The notes beneath the pieces were generated by a model. The model had not been told where the DNA came from, searched no databases, and saw nothing but the letters and a program-made list of their open reading frames with translations. The position numbers and the translations under genes were made by a program. DNA of 64,000 nt from a virus: positions 62,001-126,000 of the IMG/VR virus record IMGVR_UViG_3300037042_002125. One strand, written 5' to 3'. Below, piece by piece: positions 14,851 to 22,015 of the stretch. The number at the start of each line of letters is the position of its first letter. Positions within the stretch are counted from its first letter, which is position 1.

Positions 14851-15123
14851 TCAGCCGCCTATGTAAAAGTCAGAAGGTTTCCGATCAGGTTGGAACAACG
14901 TCTCTGCCGCAAGGGCGACGTTGCATTGCATGTCCGAGAACGATGCGTCAGCGTTCTGCGTACCGCGCAGGAACCCAACGACCTTGTGCATTGTGTCATG
15001 CAGGTACGCCTCAAAGCTCACGCCGCTGGTTGGCTGGTTGGTGTCTGCAAAGTATTTATGGACGGCGCCTGTGACGAACCAGAGCAAATGCGTGTGATCG
15101 TATTGGGGACTAGGTTGTTTCAT
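14851..15123 (-). CDS. Hypothetical protein, 90 aa, downstream of group I intron
   Basis: Start chosen at MKQPSPQYDHTHLL (ATG 15123) after AGGAAC. A longer frame to 15195 would translate the inverted repeat and the 3' end of the intron, so it is rejected unless splicing joins an upstream exon. The protein is helical (LWFVTGAVHKYFADTNQP) and unrecognised. Its transcript probably starts at the ACTGTAAATA element at 15769 and passes through the intron. Confidence 0.75.
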   Translation of the reverse strand: MKQPSPQYDHTHLLWFVTGAVHKYFADTNQPTSGVSFEAYLHDTMHKVVGFLRGTQNADASFSDMQCNVALAAETLFQPDRKPSDFYIGG

Positions 15124-15146
15124 AAAAAGTTCCTGGTTAAAGTTCA

Positions 15147-15177
15147 GTAAGAGAAAACAAAAGAGAGAACATAGACG
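15147..15177 (-). repeat. Inverted repeat, 3' arm flanking the group I intron
   Basis: The minus strand reads CGTCTATGTTCTC... and is complementary, with 3 or so mismatches over 29 positions, to 15736-15764. In the RNA the arms would form a long helix that closes the intron domain. Confidence 0.75.
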
Positions 15178-15735
15178 CTTTTCGTACCACTTCATCTTTC
15201 GAAGCCCACCTTAGTGGTTCGTGGTCTGGACTATGCCTTAACCAATCATGCCGCACAGCTAATGCGGTTAGGCTTTTCTGATAAAGAAATCCCTACATGA
15301 CTTGAGGTCCGCGCCGTCTAGTCTCTACACCTTCCCAAAATTTTAGCTTTGGGCTTGGCTCGGCGTTATCATATATCAGTACGTCACATTCTCTGCTCCA
15401 TAAGGAGACTGGCTAGTTACGGTTTTTGATGTGGCCGCCCAGCGGATGCCAACAACCGGTGACTGTGGAAACTGTTATTACCACCTGACTTAGAGTTCGC
15501 CGAATTTGACGCGATTCACCTTCCCCCTAATTTACCTACCTACTATTTTTCAAGTAGCTGCAGGTTTTTCGAAGGGACATTTTATACGCCTTTCGGTTGC
15601 GTTCTTCAATCCTAGGAAATCAACGGCTGGTGAGTTACACACCAGCGGTTAGGCCCTGTCGTGACTTCTGCGGATTTAACCCAAACGCATTTTTCGTAGA
15701 TGCACAATTATCTCCTTGAGGAGTCTATCAATGTA
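15178..15735 (-). ncRNA. Group I intron ribozyme core, no ORF
   Basis: All four conserved group I elements are present in order on the minus strand. P is AAATTCGGCGAACTC (15493-15507); Q is AACGCCGAGCCAAGCCC (15351-15367), forming P4 by CGGCG/CGCCG. R is GGTGTAGAGACTAGACGG (15314-15331); S is AAGGCATAGTCC (15228-15239), forming P7 by GACTA/TAGTC. About 560 nt, with no homing endonuclease. The exact splice sites cannot be fixed: P1 and the terminal G need a guide-sequence match. It lies between a promoter-like element and the 90-aa gene, so it appears to interrupt an untranslated leader rather than a known gene. Boundaries are approximate, set inside the flanking inverted repeat. Confidence 0.9.
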
Positions 15736-15764
15736 CGCCTATGTTCTCACTTTTGTTTTCTCAC
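15736..15764 (-). repeat. Inverted repeat, 5' arm flanking the group I intron
   Basis: Partner of 15147-15177. On the minus strand GTGAGAAAACAAAAGTGAGA begins this arm, which starts five bases after the promoter-like element. Confidence 0.75.
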
Positions 15765-15768
15765 TATC

Positions 15769-15779
15769 TATTTACAGTT
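15769..15779 (-). promoter_or_regulatory. ACTGTAAATA late-promoter-like element before the intron
   Basis: Perfect AACTGTAAATA on the minus strand, between the stop of the 127-aa gene and the intron-flanking repeat. Confidence 0.55.
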
Positions 15780-15788
15780 TGAGCAAAA

Positions 15789-16172
15789 CTAGCTCTTTGG
15801 CTCAAGCCCTTCTATGTTAAGGACCTGACCTCGTAATAATCTAGCTCTCATTTCAAAATCCTCGCACTCACGTTGCTCTGTGTTCGTGCGATGTTGCAGT
15901 TTGCGAATACGTGCCGCGATCTGCTCAAAATCTTCAGCAGTGCCAGTCAATACCTTTACCGCCGCGTCTAAGCCTGCTTGGTATTGATCCTTGCGATTAT
16001 CAGAAAGTATCTTGATAATAGCTTTGATAAAGGAGCGCAAGCCTTTAGGGCTGAACCCATGAGTGGTGTACCCGCTAGCATCAACTTTGCCATAGCCAAA
16101 GTCCTCATGCTTAACTGCCAAGGCCTCAATTTGCTTAACAGTGATTATGCGAATCGGATAAATGGTTTTCAC
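15789..16172 (-). CDS. Hypothetical protein, 127 aa
   Basis: Unrecognised basic protein. The N-terminal half is mixed (IRIITVKQIEALAVKHEDFG); the C-terminal half is helical and charged (FEQIAARIRKLQHRTNTEQR), probably a coiled coil. Its start overlaps the stop of the 68-aa gene by four bases (ATGA). Last gene before the intron-containing transcript. Confidence 0.8.
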   Translation of the reverse strand: MKTIYPIRIITVKQIEALAVKHEDFGYGKVDASGYTTHGFSPKGLRSFIKAIIKILSDNRKDQYQAGLDAAVKVLTGTAEDFEQIAARIRKLQHRTNTEQRECEDFEMRARLLRGQVLNIEGLEPKS

Positions 16173-16375
16173 GTTTCGTCTCCTCTTGAGTTAATCTCCT
16201 CAGCCTTACGCAGGCGCTTGTTATCATTTTCAAGGTCAGTGATCAGAGTCTTCAACGCTTGTATAGCGGCGTTGTAGGCATCAACCTTTTCTTTGGTCGG
16301 CCTTGTGTATGCCAGTCCACTTACGCAGCCGTCGAGGTCATCTATAAGCTTGGCGCCATCCTTACTGAGTAACAT
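16169..16375 (-). CDS. Small coiled-coil protein, 68 aa
   Basis: Heptad-like helix over about residues 28-58 (YNAAIQALKTLITDLENDNK) suggests a dimeric coiled coil. It is coupled to the 127-aa gene by an ATGA overlap. No family recognised; a role as a small partner or scaffold protein is possible. Confidence 0.75.
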   Translation of the reverse strand: MLLSKDGAKLIDDLDGCVSGLAYTRPTKEKVDAYNAAIQALKTLITDLENDNKRLRKAEEINSRGDET

Positions 16376-16390
16376 AATTTACTCCAAGTC

Positions 16391-16645
16391 TTAGCAGCTA
16401 ATTATAGAAATGGGCCTTCTCGACTCTCGCCGCATCCTACGCAAGATCGCCGCATCCTTGTCAAGGCTCGTCAAGGTCTTACGCATCTTGTCCAAAGCCT
16501 CTTCATACTCTTTTTTAGCATGATCCACCGAAGGTCCGGAACCTTGGTCCTCAAACCACCCCCAGTGCTTTGTTGCACTAACAAATTCTGCCAATAGAGT
16601 TTCAAGCCTCTTAGGCAGGACTTGGGTCTTTGATTTTGTGTTCAT
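16391..16645 (-). CDS. Hypothetical protein, 84 aa
   Basis: Predicted mostly helical and charged (LPKRLETLLAEFVSATKHWG; EYEEALDKMRKTLTSLDKDA) with an Arg-rich C-terminus. Lies between two overlapping or closely spaced unknown genes. Function unknown. Confidence 0.75.
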   Translation of the reverse strand: MNTKSKTQVLPKRLETLLAEFVSATKHWGWFEDQGSGPSVDHAKKEYEEALDKMRKTLTSLDKDAAILRRMRRESRRPISIISC

Positions 16646-16648
16646 AAC

Positions 16649-17032
16649 TTATCTCCGCATTTTGGAAATATCCTTTATCTCCTCGTCAGAGAAGACAGGG
16701 ATGCCGTTGCTCTTGTGGAGTACAGACACGCCGAGCATTTTTGTGCCTGTGTACTTTGGGCTCGCCTTAAACGTGCCTCTGTATTCTTGGTCGCCAAGAG
16801 CCTCGCTTGCATTCAAGCTCTTGAGGTGCTTTGTGTTCGTCCTGCCTGGTGGAGTTTCTAACTTAGGCATCATCCGCAAGCTCATGCCCTTAGGCCTAGG
16901 CGTGCGAGCAAACTTAGGCAAAGCGTCTAGGCGAGCCTGCATCTGCACAAAGGCCTGCTCTGCATCCAGGTCGGACTTAGTGGCTTTGCGAGGTTTACGC
17001 CGTGGCGCCTTGTCAATAATTCGGAGGAGCAT
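16649..17032 (-). CDS. Basic hypothetical protein, 127 aa
   Basis: Start set at MLLRIIDKAPRRKPRKATK (17032), which overlaps the Nudix gene by 20 bases; a GTG at 17080 is possible but lacks a good site. The N-terminus is very basic, and the middle is rich in Arg/Pro (KFARTPRPKGMSLRMMPKLE), suggesting nucleic-acid contact. No domain recognised. Confidence 0.65.
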   Translation of the reverse strand: MLLRIIDKAPRRKPRKATKSDLDAEQAFVQMQARLDALPKFARTPRPKGMSLRMMPKLETPPGRTNTKHLKSLNASEALGDQEYRGTFKASPKYTGTKMLGVSVLHKSNGIPVFSDEEIKDISKMRR

Positions 17033-17474
17033 AGTCTTTGAGAAACAACTTAGCTGAGTAATGGAGATCGAATTCTTCACCTATTACAAAGACATTGGTG
17101 GCCCCAGGCGTTGTGTCATACCAGAAGTAGGCATCCACTTCATCTGTTAGCATAAAGGCGCTAGGTGCCCAAATCTTCCAAAGGTCAACTGGGTAGTACC
17201 AGAGGATCTTTGCTCCTTTGCGGGTCGCCTGCTTGATCAAGTTGAAACGATGTGAGCTCCAGCGCACTTTGGTTTCCTCGTACAGCTCACGAGATACTGC
17301 TTCGAGCCACCCTTCGCCTGAATCTACGTGGCCACCGAACAGACCCCAGGTGCCAGGATTGTTGCACTGTGCTGAGCGTTTGCCTAACAAAATCTTTTGA
17401 GGATCTGTTGGGTGTGTAATAACTACCCATACGCGAGTATCTTTATCAGATTCTTTTTCATTTGGCTGCCCCAT
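17013..17474 (-). CDS. Nudix hydrolase, 153 aa
   Basis: Hydrolyses a nucleoside diphosphate linked to another group X. Start at MGQPNEKESD (ATG 17474) after AAAGG. The Nudix box runs from about residue 48: G(HVDSG)E(GWLEAVS)REL(Y)EE, a complete GX5EX7REUXEE signature that binds metal. N-terminal strand VWVVITHPTDPQKILLGKR and GTWGLFGG fit the fold. The substrate cannot be told; phage Nudix enzymes may clean damaged dNTPs, remove RNA caps or act on NAD or sugar nucleotides. It follows the ClpS-like gene by four bases. Confidence 0.93.
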   Translation of the reverse strand: MGQPNEKESDKDTRVWVVITHPTDPQKILLGKRSAQCNNPGTWGLFGGHVDSGEGWLEAVSRELYEETKVRWSSHRFNLIKQATRKGAKILWYYPVDLWKIWAPSAFMLTDEVDAYFWYDTTPGATNVFVIGEEFDLHYSAKLFLKDYAPPNY

Positions 17475-17478
17475 GTTA

Positions 17479-17841
17479 TTAACCTTTTGTGTTAAGTTGG
17501 ATTGCTTCAAACCGCAGAGAAGAGAGGCAAGGGCAGAGCTCCTGCTCTTCCCTGCAATAGTCGTTGGCTATGTTAGCCTTCGTCTCGGCGTAGTCTCTTG
17601 TAACATCCTGCAGGATGCCTACCGCAACATGCGGTATGACAATAATTCTAGCCACCGCTTTGGCTTCCCTGCGTTTGTAATGAAATACTTCACGCAGGCA
17701 GCGTACCAGCAAGTTATCACAAAAGTGTCCATGGTGACCAACAACCACTAGCCACTTAAGTGGTTCCTTGCTGCTATCCTTAATAGATATGTCAGGTTCC
17801 CTTGGGCGAACCCAAGGGGGATCCTTAACTATTTCAGACAT
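17479..17841 (-). CDS. ClpS-like adaptor with altered N-degron pocket, 120 aa
   Basis: Residues 28-112 align by eye with ClpS, the adaptor that hands substrates to ClpAP. KWLVVV matches the first strand, VRCLREVFHYKRREAK matches VLQKFFSYDVERAT of E. coli ClpS, and DYAETKANIANDYCREE matches VAETKVAMVNKYAREN. A two-residue insertion sits between. The E. coli pocket residues Asn34-Asp35-Asp36 that hold the N-terminal amino group are GHHGH here, so normal N-degron binding seems unlikely. It could redirect or block host ClpAP. The N-terminal 27 residues are charged and flexible like ClpS's. It is encoded in the same phage arm as a tmRNA, whose tags are degraded by Clp proteases. Family call is by pattern only. 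Confidence 0.65.
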   Translation of the reverse strand: MSEIVKDPPWVRPREPDISIKDSSKEPLKWLVVVGHHGHFCDNLLVRCLREVFHYKRREAKAVARIIVIPHVAVGILQDVTRDYAETKANIANDYCREEQELCPCLSSLRFEAIQLNTKG

Positions 17842-17847
17842 AGGAAC

Positions 17848-18117
17848 TTACTCCTTGTATAGGCCCAAAGCCTTCTCAATAAACAGAACGTCCTCAGGCC
17901 TGCTCTCGACTTTTAAGCCTATGGACTTATCGAACACTTGGACTTCAGTTTTCATGTTAATGAAAAAGAAGCCTGCGCCTATTATGGTGTCAGGTGTAAA
18001 CACTTTGGCAATGTCAGCGTGGCCAACGTGTTCAGGAAACACGACAGCACTAATAGTGCCAAGACCTGTTAGGGGGTTTGCAATATCCCCAACGATGTAC
18101 TTGCCTTTTTGCCACAT
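17848..18117 (-). CDS. Hypothetical protein, 89 aa
   Basis: Small beta-rich protein (VGDIANPLTGLGTISAVVFP; AGFFFINMKTEVQVFDKSIG). Compact size and glycine turns suggest a small barrel, but no family is recognised. It lies six bases upstream of the ClpS-like gene in the same operon. Confidence 0.75.
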   Translation of the reverse strand: MWQKGKYIVGDIANPLTGLGTISAVVFPEHVGHADIAKVFTPDTIIGAGFFFINMKTEVQVFDKSIGLKVESRPEDVLFIEKALGLYKE

Positions 18118-18120
18118 AAG

Positions 18121-18306
18121 TTATTCCTTCGGTGGTTTGATTTCTGGGATGCAGATGGCTCGTTTGGATTTCTTGTCACCTTGCTTGTATGGGTAATGCT
18201 TGGCTACCATAGCCTCGCAGACCCTCAAGTTAGGCAGGACAACCGCAGATTCTGGTCGCCACCCACTCATATGGATGTGGATCATCACGATCAAAATTGT
18301 ACCCAT
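18121..18306 (-). CDS. Hypothetical protein, 61 aa
   Basis: Small protein with a hydrophobic N-terminus (MGTILIVMIHIHMSG, too short for a firm membrane call) and a basic tail (KQGDKKSKRAICIPEIKPPK). An AGGAGA site precedes the ATG. Follows the terminator of the HU-like gene; unknown role. Confidence 0.65.
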   Translation of the reverse strand: MGTILIVMIHIHMSGWRPESAVVLPNLRVCEAMVAKHYPYKQGDKKSKRAICIPEIKPPKE

Positions 18307-18319
18307 ATCTTTCTCCTAA

Positions 18320-18362
18320 AATGGAAAGAGGGCCGAGGTCCCCTTGCGGGGTTGCCTCAGCC
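18320..18362 (-). terminator. Intrinsic terminator after the HU-like gene
   Basis: Minus strand GGCTGAGG/CCTCGGCC outer stem with CCCC-GCAA-GGGG inner stem (18331-18362), followed by CTCTTTCC. Begins about five bases past the HU-like stop codon. Confidence 0.7.
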
Positions 18363-18366
18363 TTAT

Positions 18367-19014
18367 TTACAGGGCAGCGTTCTTGAGACCTGTCAACGGA
18401 CGCACCTTCACGCGGACAAAAGCCGCCTTCGCCTTCTGCTTGACCATCTCGCCGGTAAAGCGGTTCATCACCATCTTGCCACCCTTGCGAGCAGGAATCT
18501 TCTTGGTGACGATACGCAACATACCAGGCAGCACAAACTGACCAACGCCGCGCGGCGCAATGGAGCCAAGCATAAGCTCGTTAAGGCCAGACAACATCTC
18601 ACGCACCGTCGCCTTGTCAGTGTCGGCGCGATCTGCAAGATGCTCGATCAGGCCGGCCTTGGTGAATTTGGTCTTCACTGGTTTGATTGCTTCGACAACC
18701 TTCTTGGCGCGCGGCTTGCGTACAGCGGCCACCTTCGCTTTCGTAGGCTTGCCGGTTTTGGCAACAGTCTTGGCGGCTCGGGCCCTTACTATGCTGGTTG
18801 CTTCGGCCTTCTTGGCCGGAACTTTCTTTGCCGGTGCCTTCTTCGCTGCAGGCTTTGCCGCCGCCGCCGCCGCCGCCGCCGCCGCTTTGGCTTTGGCCAC
18901 AGGCCTGGCCTTCTTGCCGTTCACCTCACCGAAGATGTCCTTCATCACAGATGCCGGAACAGACTTCGAGATACGCGACGTGGTTTTGGATTTGGATTTT
19001 ACGATCTTAGGCAT
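18367..19014 (-). CDS. HU-family DNA-binding protein with histone-H1-like N-terminal tail, 215 aa
   Basis: Residues 1-110 are an Ala/Lys/Pro-rich tail with a run of ten alanines near 44-53 and repeated AKK units, like bacterial H1-type proteins. Residues from about 116 to 215 are an HU/IHF domain: helix-turn TKAGLIEHLADRADTDKATV, the strand-loop FVLPGMLRIVTKKIPARKGG and the DNA-contacting arm MNRFTGEMVKQKAKAAFVRV. It would bend and compact phage DNA in the cell or head. Such fusions are known in proteobacteria. It is followed by a terminator and preceded by the 82-aa basic protein, both probably from the promoter at 19391. Confidence 0.9.
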   Translation of the reverse strand: MPKIVKSKSKTTSRISKSVPASVMKDIFGEVNGKKARPVAKAKAAAAAAAAAAKPAAKKAPAKKVPAKKAEATSIVRARAAKTVAKTGKPTKAKVAAVRKPRAKKVVEAIKPVKTKFTKAGLIEHLADRADTDKATVREMLSGLNELMLGSIAPRGVGQFVLPGMLRIVTKKIPARKGGKMVMNRFTGEMVKQKAKAAFVRVKVRPLTGLKNAAL

Positions 19015-19069
19015 AGAGCCTCCTATTTAAAGACAAGTTAAAAGACAAGTTAAAGTGTGGGCGCCCAAA

Positions 19070-19318
19070 TTAGTTGGCCCATATTTCCTTAGCAGCCAGC
19101 GCGAACGCCTTGTCGGCCGTCTTTGCTGTAACCTTACCGGTGCGGTTGCCTGCAACAAACTTGCCGCTGTCTTCGTTGAAGCGAACACGGATCGGAGTTT
19201 GGTTGCGAGTCCTGGCGCTAAACACGCCGCGAGCCTTGCTCGCAAAGCGAACAGATTGAACAGCTTCACCAACGCGAACGTTTTTGACGGTGATTTGGTT
19301 GGATGTGATTTTCGACAT
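19070..19318 (-). CDS. Small basic protein, 82 aa
   Basis: Basic, beta-rich protein (ITVKNVRVGEAVQSVRFASK; RTRNQTPIRVRFNEDSGKFV) with an Ala-rich end. It is the first gene after the sigma70-like promoter at 19391 and lies just before the HU-like gene, so a nucleoid or DNA-binding role is a fair guess. No family is recognised. Confidence 0.75.
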   Translation of the reverse strand: MSKITSNQITVKNVRVGEAVQSVRFASKARGVFSARTRNQTPIRVRFNEDSGKFVAGNRTGKVTAKTADKAFALAAKEIWAN

Positions 19319-19356
19319 ATAAAGCCTCTTGAAAAGTTAAAGTTAAAAACAATATT

Positions 19357-19368
19357 ACCGTTTACGGT
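19357..19368 (-). promoter_or_regulatory. Dyad downstream of sigma70-like promoter (possible operator)
   Basis: ACCGTAAACGGT, arms ACCGT/ACGGT, placed between the promoter and the 82-aa gene as in the two sister promoters. Confidence 0.45.
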
Positions 19369-19390
19369 CTGCGAAAGGAGTCCGCAGTGT

Positions 19391-19408
19391 CCGTAGTTCA
19401 TTGTAACA
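19391..19408 (-). promoter_or_regulatory. Sigma70-like promoter, TGTTACAATGAACTACGG type
   Basis: Same 18 bases as at 11583-11600, with extended -10 TGTTACAAT. Further upstream (19440-19475) an ACGCT/AGCGT hairpin followed by ATTTTGCGTGTTTT may terminate the transcript coming from 19570. The rest of 19476-19569 shows no gene. Confidence 0.6.
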
Positions 19409-19569
19409 TGAAAACGCGCATTTTGCTACCTTTTAGCTGACAAAACACGCAAAATACGCTGGAAATAGCGTTTTCTACAACAAAAGACAGCTTAGACAGC
19501 GTGTTTTCTGCGTTCCTGCACAGTTACAGCGCCACAGCTAGACTAGGTGTAGAACAGGTTAGCTGGCTG

Positions 19570-19806
19570 TTATTGTCTGTTATGTGGGCGTAGTTGCCAG
19601 CCTACCAGCCTAGGGCCGTATTCGATGAACGTCCCAATGGGAGATAGGATCACGTTATACGCTGGCACAGCCTCCATGCTATGACCAAGTCTATGCTTGA
19701 CGCGCATGGTTAAGTCATCTTCTTGTGAAAGGGATTCGTCACGTGGGACAAATCCAGATCGTATTGCAGGCTCAGGGTGTAGGAACAAACTTGTTGAGCT
19801 AATCAT
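19570..19806 (-). CDS. Hypothetical protein, 78 aa
   Basis: Unrecognised; begins MISSTSLFLHPEPAIRSGF and has a central charged part (SLSQEDDLTMRVKHRLGHS). Coupled by an ATGA overlap to the 111-aa gene. It is the last gene of a long leftward operon that runs from about 25200 to 19570 with gaps of a few bases only. Confidence 0.75.
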   Translation of the reverse strand: MISSTSLFLHPEPAIRSGFVPRDESLSQEDDLTMRVKHRLGHSMEAVPAYNVILSPIGTFIEYGPRLVGWQLRPHNRQ

Positions 19807-20138
19807 GCTATCACCTCGTCGAGTATCACTCTCTCAAGCTCGTACTCAAAAGTGTGAGATCTCCCATCATTAGCCCTGTCAACATGCACCAACACAGGGA
19901 AGCAGCCACCGTTGTAAAAACAACCACTAGACAAGTTAGGGCCAATAACTGTCCCAACATATGGCGTGTGGTGGATCCTGCACCGCTTGCCCTGCATTGC
20001 TTCGACTTTAGTAATAGTCTCAGCATCGGGTCCTTGTGAATCAGACTTAAGCTCCTTGACCACATCATGTACAGCGTTCGCTTTATCTGGATTGTTGTTC
20101 AAAGTCTGTAGAAAAATGCCTGCAGTAAATTCGTCCAT
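19803..20138 (-). CDS. Hypothetical protein, 111 aa
   Basis: The N-terminal half is helical (LNNNPDKANAVHDVVKELKS), the C-terminal half beta-rich with GKRCRIHHTPYVGTVIGPNL and CFPVLVHVDRANDG, reminiscent of small SH3-like or KOW-type barrels but not assignable. Overlaps the next gene; one base after the 224-aa gene. Confidence 0.75.
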   Translation of the reverse strand: MDEFTAGIFLQTLNNNPDKANAVHDVVKELKSDSQGPDAETITKVEAMQGKRCRIHHTPYVGTVIGPNLSSGCFYNGGCFPVLVHVDRANDGRSHTFEYELERVILDEVIA

Positions 20139-20139
20139 G

Positions 20140-20814
20140 TCAATCTCCTATGATCTGTTTGGGCATGTGCTTGCAGTAGAAGCACTCATCACCTGCGTAC
20201 TCTGCGCCATTTTGTGAATGATGGTAGGTGGTCCCATCATCGCGTTTTCCCTGCTTGTGGCACATCTTGAGCTGAGTATTAGGGAACAAGTTGTTCACGT
20301 AATCAACAATCCCTTGTCTGTGTGACACAGCCCATCTGCCAAGGCAATTATCTAAACGCCAGTTAATGTAGTGCCCATCGAACTCAGATCGAGGTATCAA
20401 CCAGTTGTTGATGCTCTTGTCCTCTCCCAAGGTATAGTGAGTACCTTCTATGAACTCACGATGCCAATTGTTGTATGGGTTCATTGAACAATCATCGAAG
20501 CGATCCCATTGGCAAGTGTAGAACCAACCGTCGCTACCTTTAGCGCGGTAACCAAAGTGATTATTCTTTGGCTGGTAGTCACCATGAACAAGGCGCTGTT
20601 CCAAGATCGTAAGCTCAACAAAGTATAGGCCAGAGAGCACATTTTTAATAGAAGCACCATCTGGATAGCGTTGGCTAGTAAATATGTCCTTCTCGGCGCA
20701 CAAGATAATGCGCTTGTCACGTAGGAACACTTCGTGTTGGCTTCGGTTGTATGCCTCAATGTCTGCTTCACCGGGTTCCCATGCGTCCCATTGGTACACA
20801 ACTTGATCATTCAT
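20140..20814 (-). CDS. Hypothetical protein, 224 aa
   Basis: Soluble protein rich in Trp, Tyr and Asn (FYTCQWDRFDDCSMNPYNNW). The C-terminus has DECFYCKHMPK and two further histidines and cysteines (QLKMCHKQGKRDDGTTYHHS), which might bind a metal. Starts four bases inside the stop of the 137-aa gene. No family is recognised. Confidence 0.8.
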   Translation of the reverse strand: MNDQVVYQWDAWEPGEADIEAYNRSQHEVFLRDKRIILCAEKDIFTSQRYPDGASIKNVLSGLYFVELTILEQRLVHGDYQPKNNHFGYRAKGSDGWFYTCQWDRFDDCSMNPYNNWHREFIEGTHYTLGEDKSINNWLIPRSEFDGHYINWRLDNCLGRWAVSHRQGIVDYVNNLFPNTQLKMCHKQGKRDDGTTYHHSQNGAEYAGDECFYCKHMPKQIIGD

Positions 20815-21224
20815 AATAACTCCTTTGATTGGTCAATAAAACGTTCCGCGTCATCTGCTGTGACAAACGGCCCATGTGCGACCGCAGTTGGTTTCCAGCC
20901 ATCTGCAGCGAGTACGCCATCGCGTTGACCTTGTAGGTCAAGTTGATGCACTGTTCCATCTGCTTCAACTTCGGCAAGACAATATTTATCTGGTACAGAT
21001 GTATCTGCAAGAAGGTAAAAGCCTCTCTTGCCTAGCATGTCTCGTATGCTTTCGTTCACTGCCGCTTTATGATTAGAGATCCAGAAACGTGCAATCTCGG
21101 CAGCGGAACGCAACTTGCCACGGTGCTTGTCACATAGGGCGTTCTTCTCTTCCTGCGTGTGAGCGTTCCACCAGTGCATTGCCGCATGTAGCTGCTCAAG
21201 ATAAGGCATGTTGTAGATTTTCAT
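20811..21224 (-). CDS. Hypothetical protein, 137 aa
   Basis: Starts MKIYNMPYLEQLHAAMHWWN, helical, then a small mixed domain ending in FVTADDAERFIDQSKELL. The ending pattern (DDAERFIDQ) is similar in style to the AQAHADK motif of other small proteins in this arm. ATGA overlaps on both sides. Unknown function. Confidence 0.8.
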   Translation of the reverse strand: MKIYNMPYLEQLHAAMHWWNAHTQEEKNALCDKHRGKLRSAAEIARFWISNHKAAVNESIRDMLGKRGFYLLADTSVPDKYCLAEVEADGTVHQLDLQGQRDGVLAADGWKPTAVAHGPFVTADDAERFIDQSKELL

Positions 21225-21787
21225 GTCAGTTTCTCCACTTGAGGACGAATGTAGTCTGTTTCCATGTCCATGCGGCTGAGGTCTACATAGAACTGCTGGC
21301 CGCTGCGACGGTTTACCAAGGTCATTGACCGCAATGCTCGTTCGTTGTCTTTACTGTCGTATCCGTCGTGCATGATGATCCATCCACGCACAAGAGACGT
21401 ACCCATTGAAGATGCGTCATAGTGGAACGGGTTTGCGTATTGAGGCAACAGCGGTAATTCGGTAATGCTGGCCATCACAAACTCGTCACCACGGTTAGTT
21501 GGGTCATCCCAATCTGGTATTGGCTTAGGAGTAACTTGCCCAAGCACCGTAGTTCCATTTGTATCGAAATCGCCGTCGTCACTGTCTTCATGAACGAAGG
21601 TAGCAGCTGTCAACACGCAAAGGGATACGCTGGTGACCGTGACCTGGTTAGGGATGGTGTACTGATATGTAGCTTGTAGGCTAAGCGCCGTTACATCAAG
21701 GTCGCCACAGACCACGTGTAGTGGTACGTCCTTATGGAAGCGAGAGAGAGCGGCGCTCAAATCGCCAACTGTAATAAGAGGATTCAT
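21221..21787 (-). CDS. Hypothetical protein, 188 aa
   Basis: Begins with MNPLITVGDLSAALSRFHKD and continues as a beta-rich domain (VTVTSVSLCVLTAATFVHED). The C-terminal third contains RSMTLVNRRSGQQFYVDLSR. Overlaps both neighbours by four bases, so its translation is coupled within the 25.2-19.6 kb operon. No function recognised. Confidence 0.8.
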   Translation of the reverse strand: MNPLITVGDLSAALSRFHKDVPLHVVCGDLDVTALSLQATYQYTIPNQVTVTSVSLCVLTAATFVHEDSDDGDFDTNGTTVLGQVTPKPIPDWDDPTNRGDEFVMASITELPLLPQYANPFHYDASSMGTSLVRGWIIMHDGYDSKDNERALRSMTLVNRRSGQQFYVDLSRMDMETDYIRPQVEKLT

Positions 21788-22005
21788 GATTCATTTTCCT
21801 TTGGTTGATTATAGGCCTTACGCTCGATGCGCTCACAGAGAAAGTTGACATCGGACTCAGTAATGTTCTCGCCAGGTCCACGTAGCAAGTGTATCGTGCG
21901 GTCGCCGAACCCTGCGTTCGCTGTGCCTCTACGCCAGCGCAAATCAAGTTCGATCAAGGCCGCTACCACAATCCGAACTTCTTTTTCGTTTAGCTTCAGA
22001 ATCAT
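21784..22005 (-). CDS. Hypothetical protein, 73 aa
   Basis: Start at MILKLNEKEVRIVVAAL (ATG 22005) after AAAGGACG; an upstream in-frame start at 22038 would overlap the preceding gene and lacks a site. Mostly helical with an Arg-rich centre (LIELDLRWRRGTANAGF). Unknown. Confidence 0.75.
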   Translation of the reverse strand: MILKLNEKEVRIVVAALIELDLRWRRGTANAGFGDRTIHLLRGPGENITESDVNFLCERIERKAYNQPKENES

Positions 22006-22015
22006 GGTCGTCCTT

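Noticed and set aside
15124-15195. Upstream extension of the 90-aa gene to an ATG at 15195
   Set aside because: It would translate the inverted repeat and the end of the group I intron; the internal ATG 15123 has a good ribosome-binding site.
18109-19041. Plus-strand 310-codon Arg/His-rich frame
   Set aside because: Antisense of the HU-like gene, which has clear homology, a terminator and a promoter on the minus strand.
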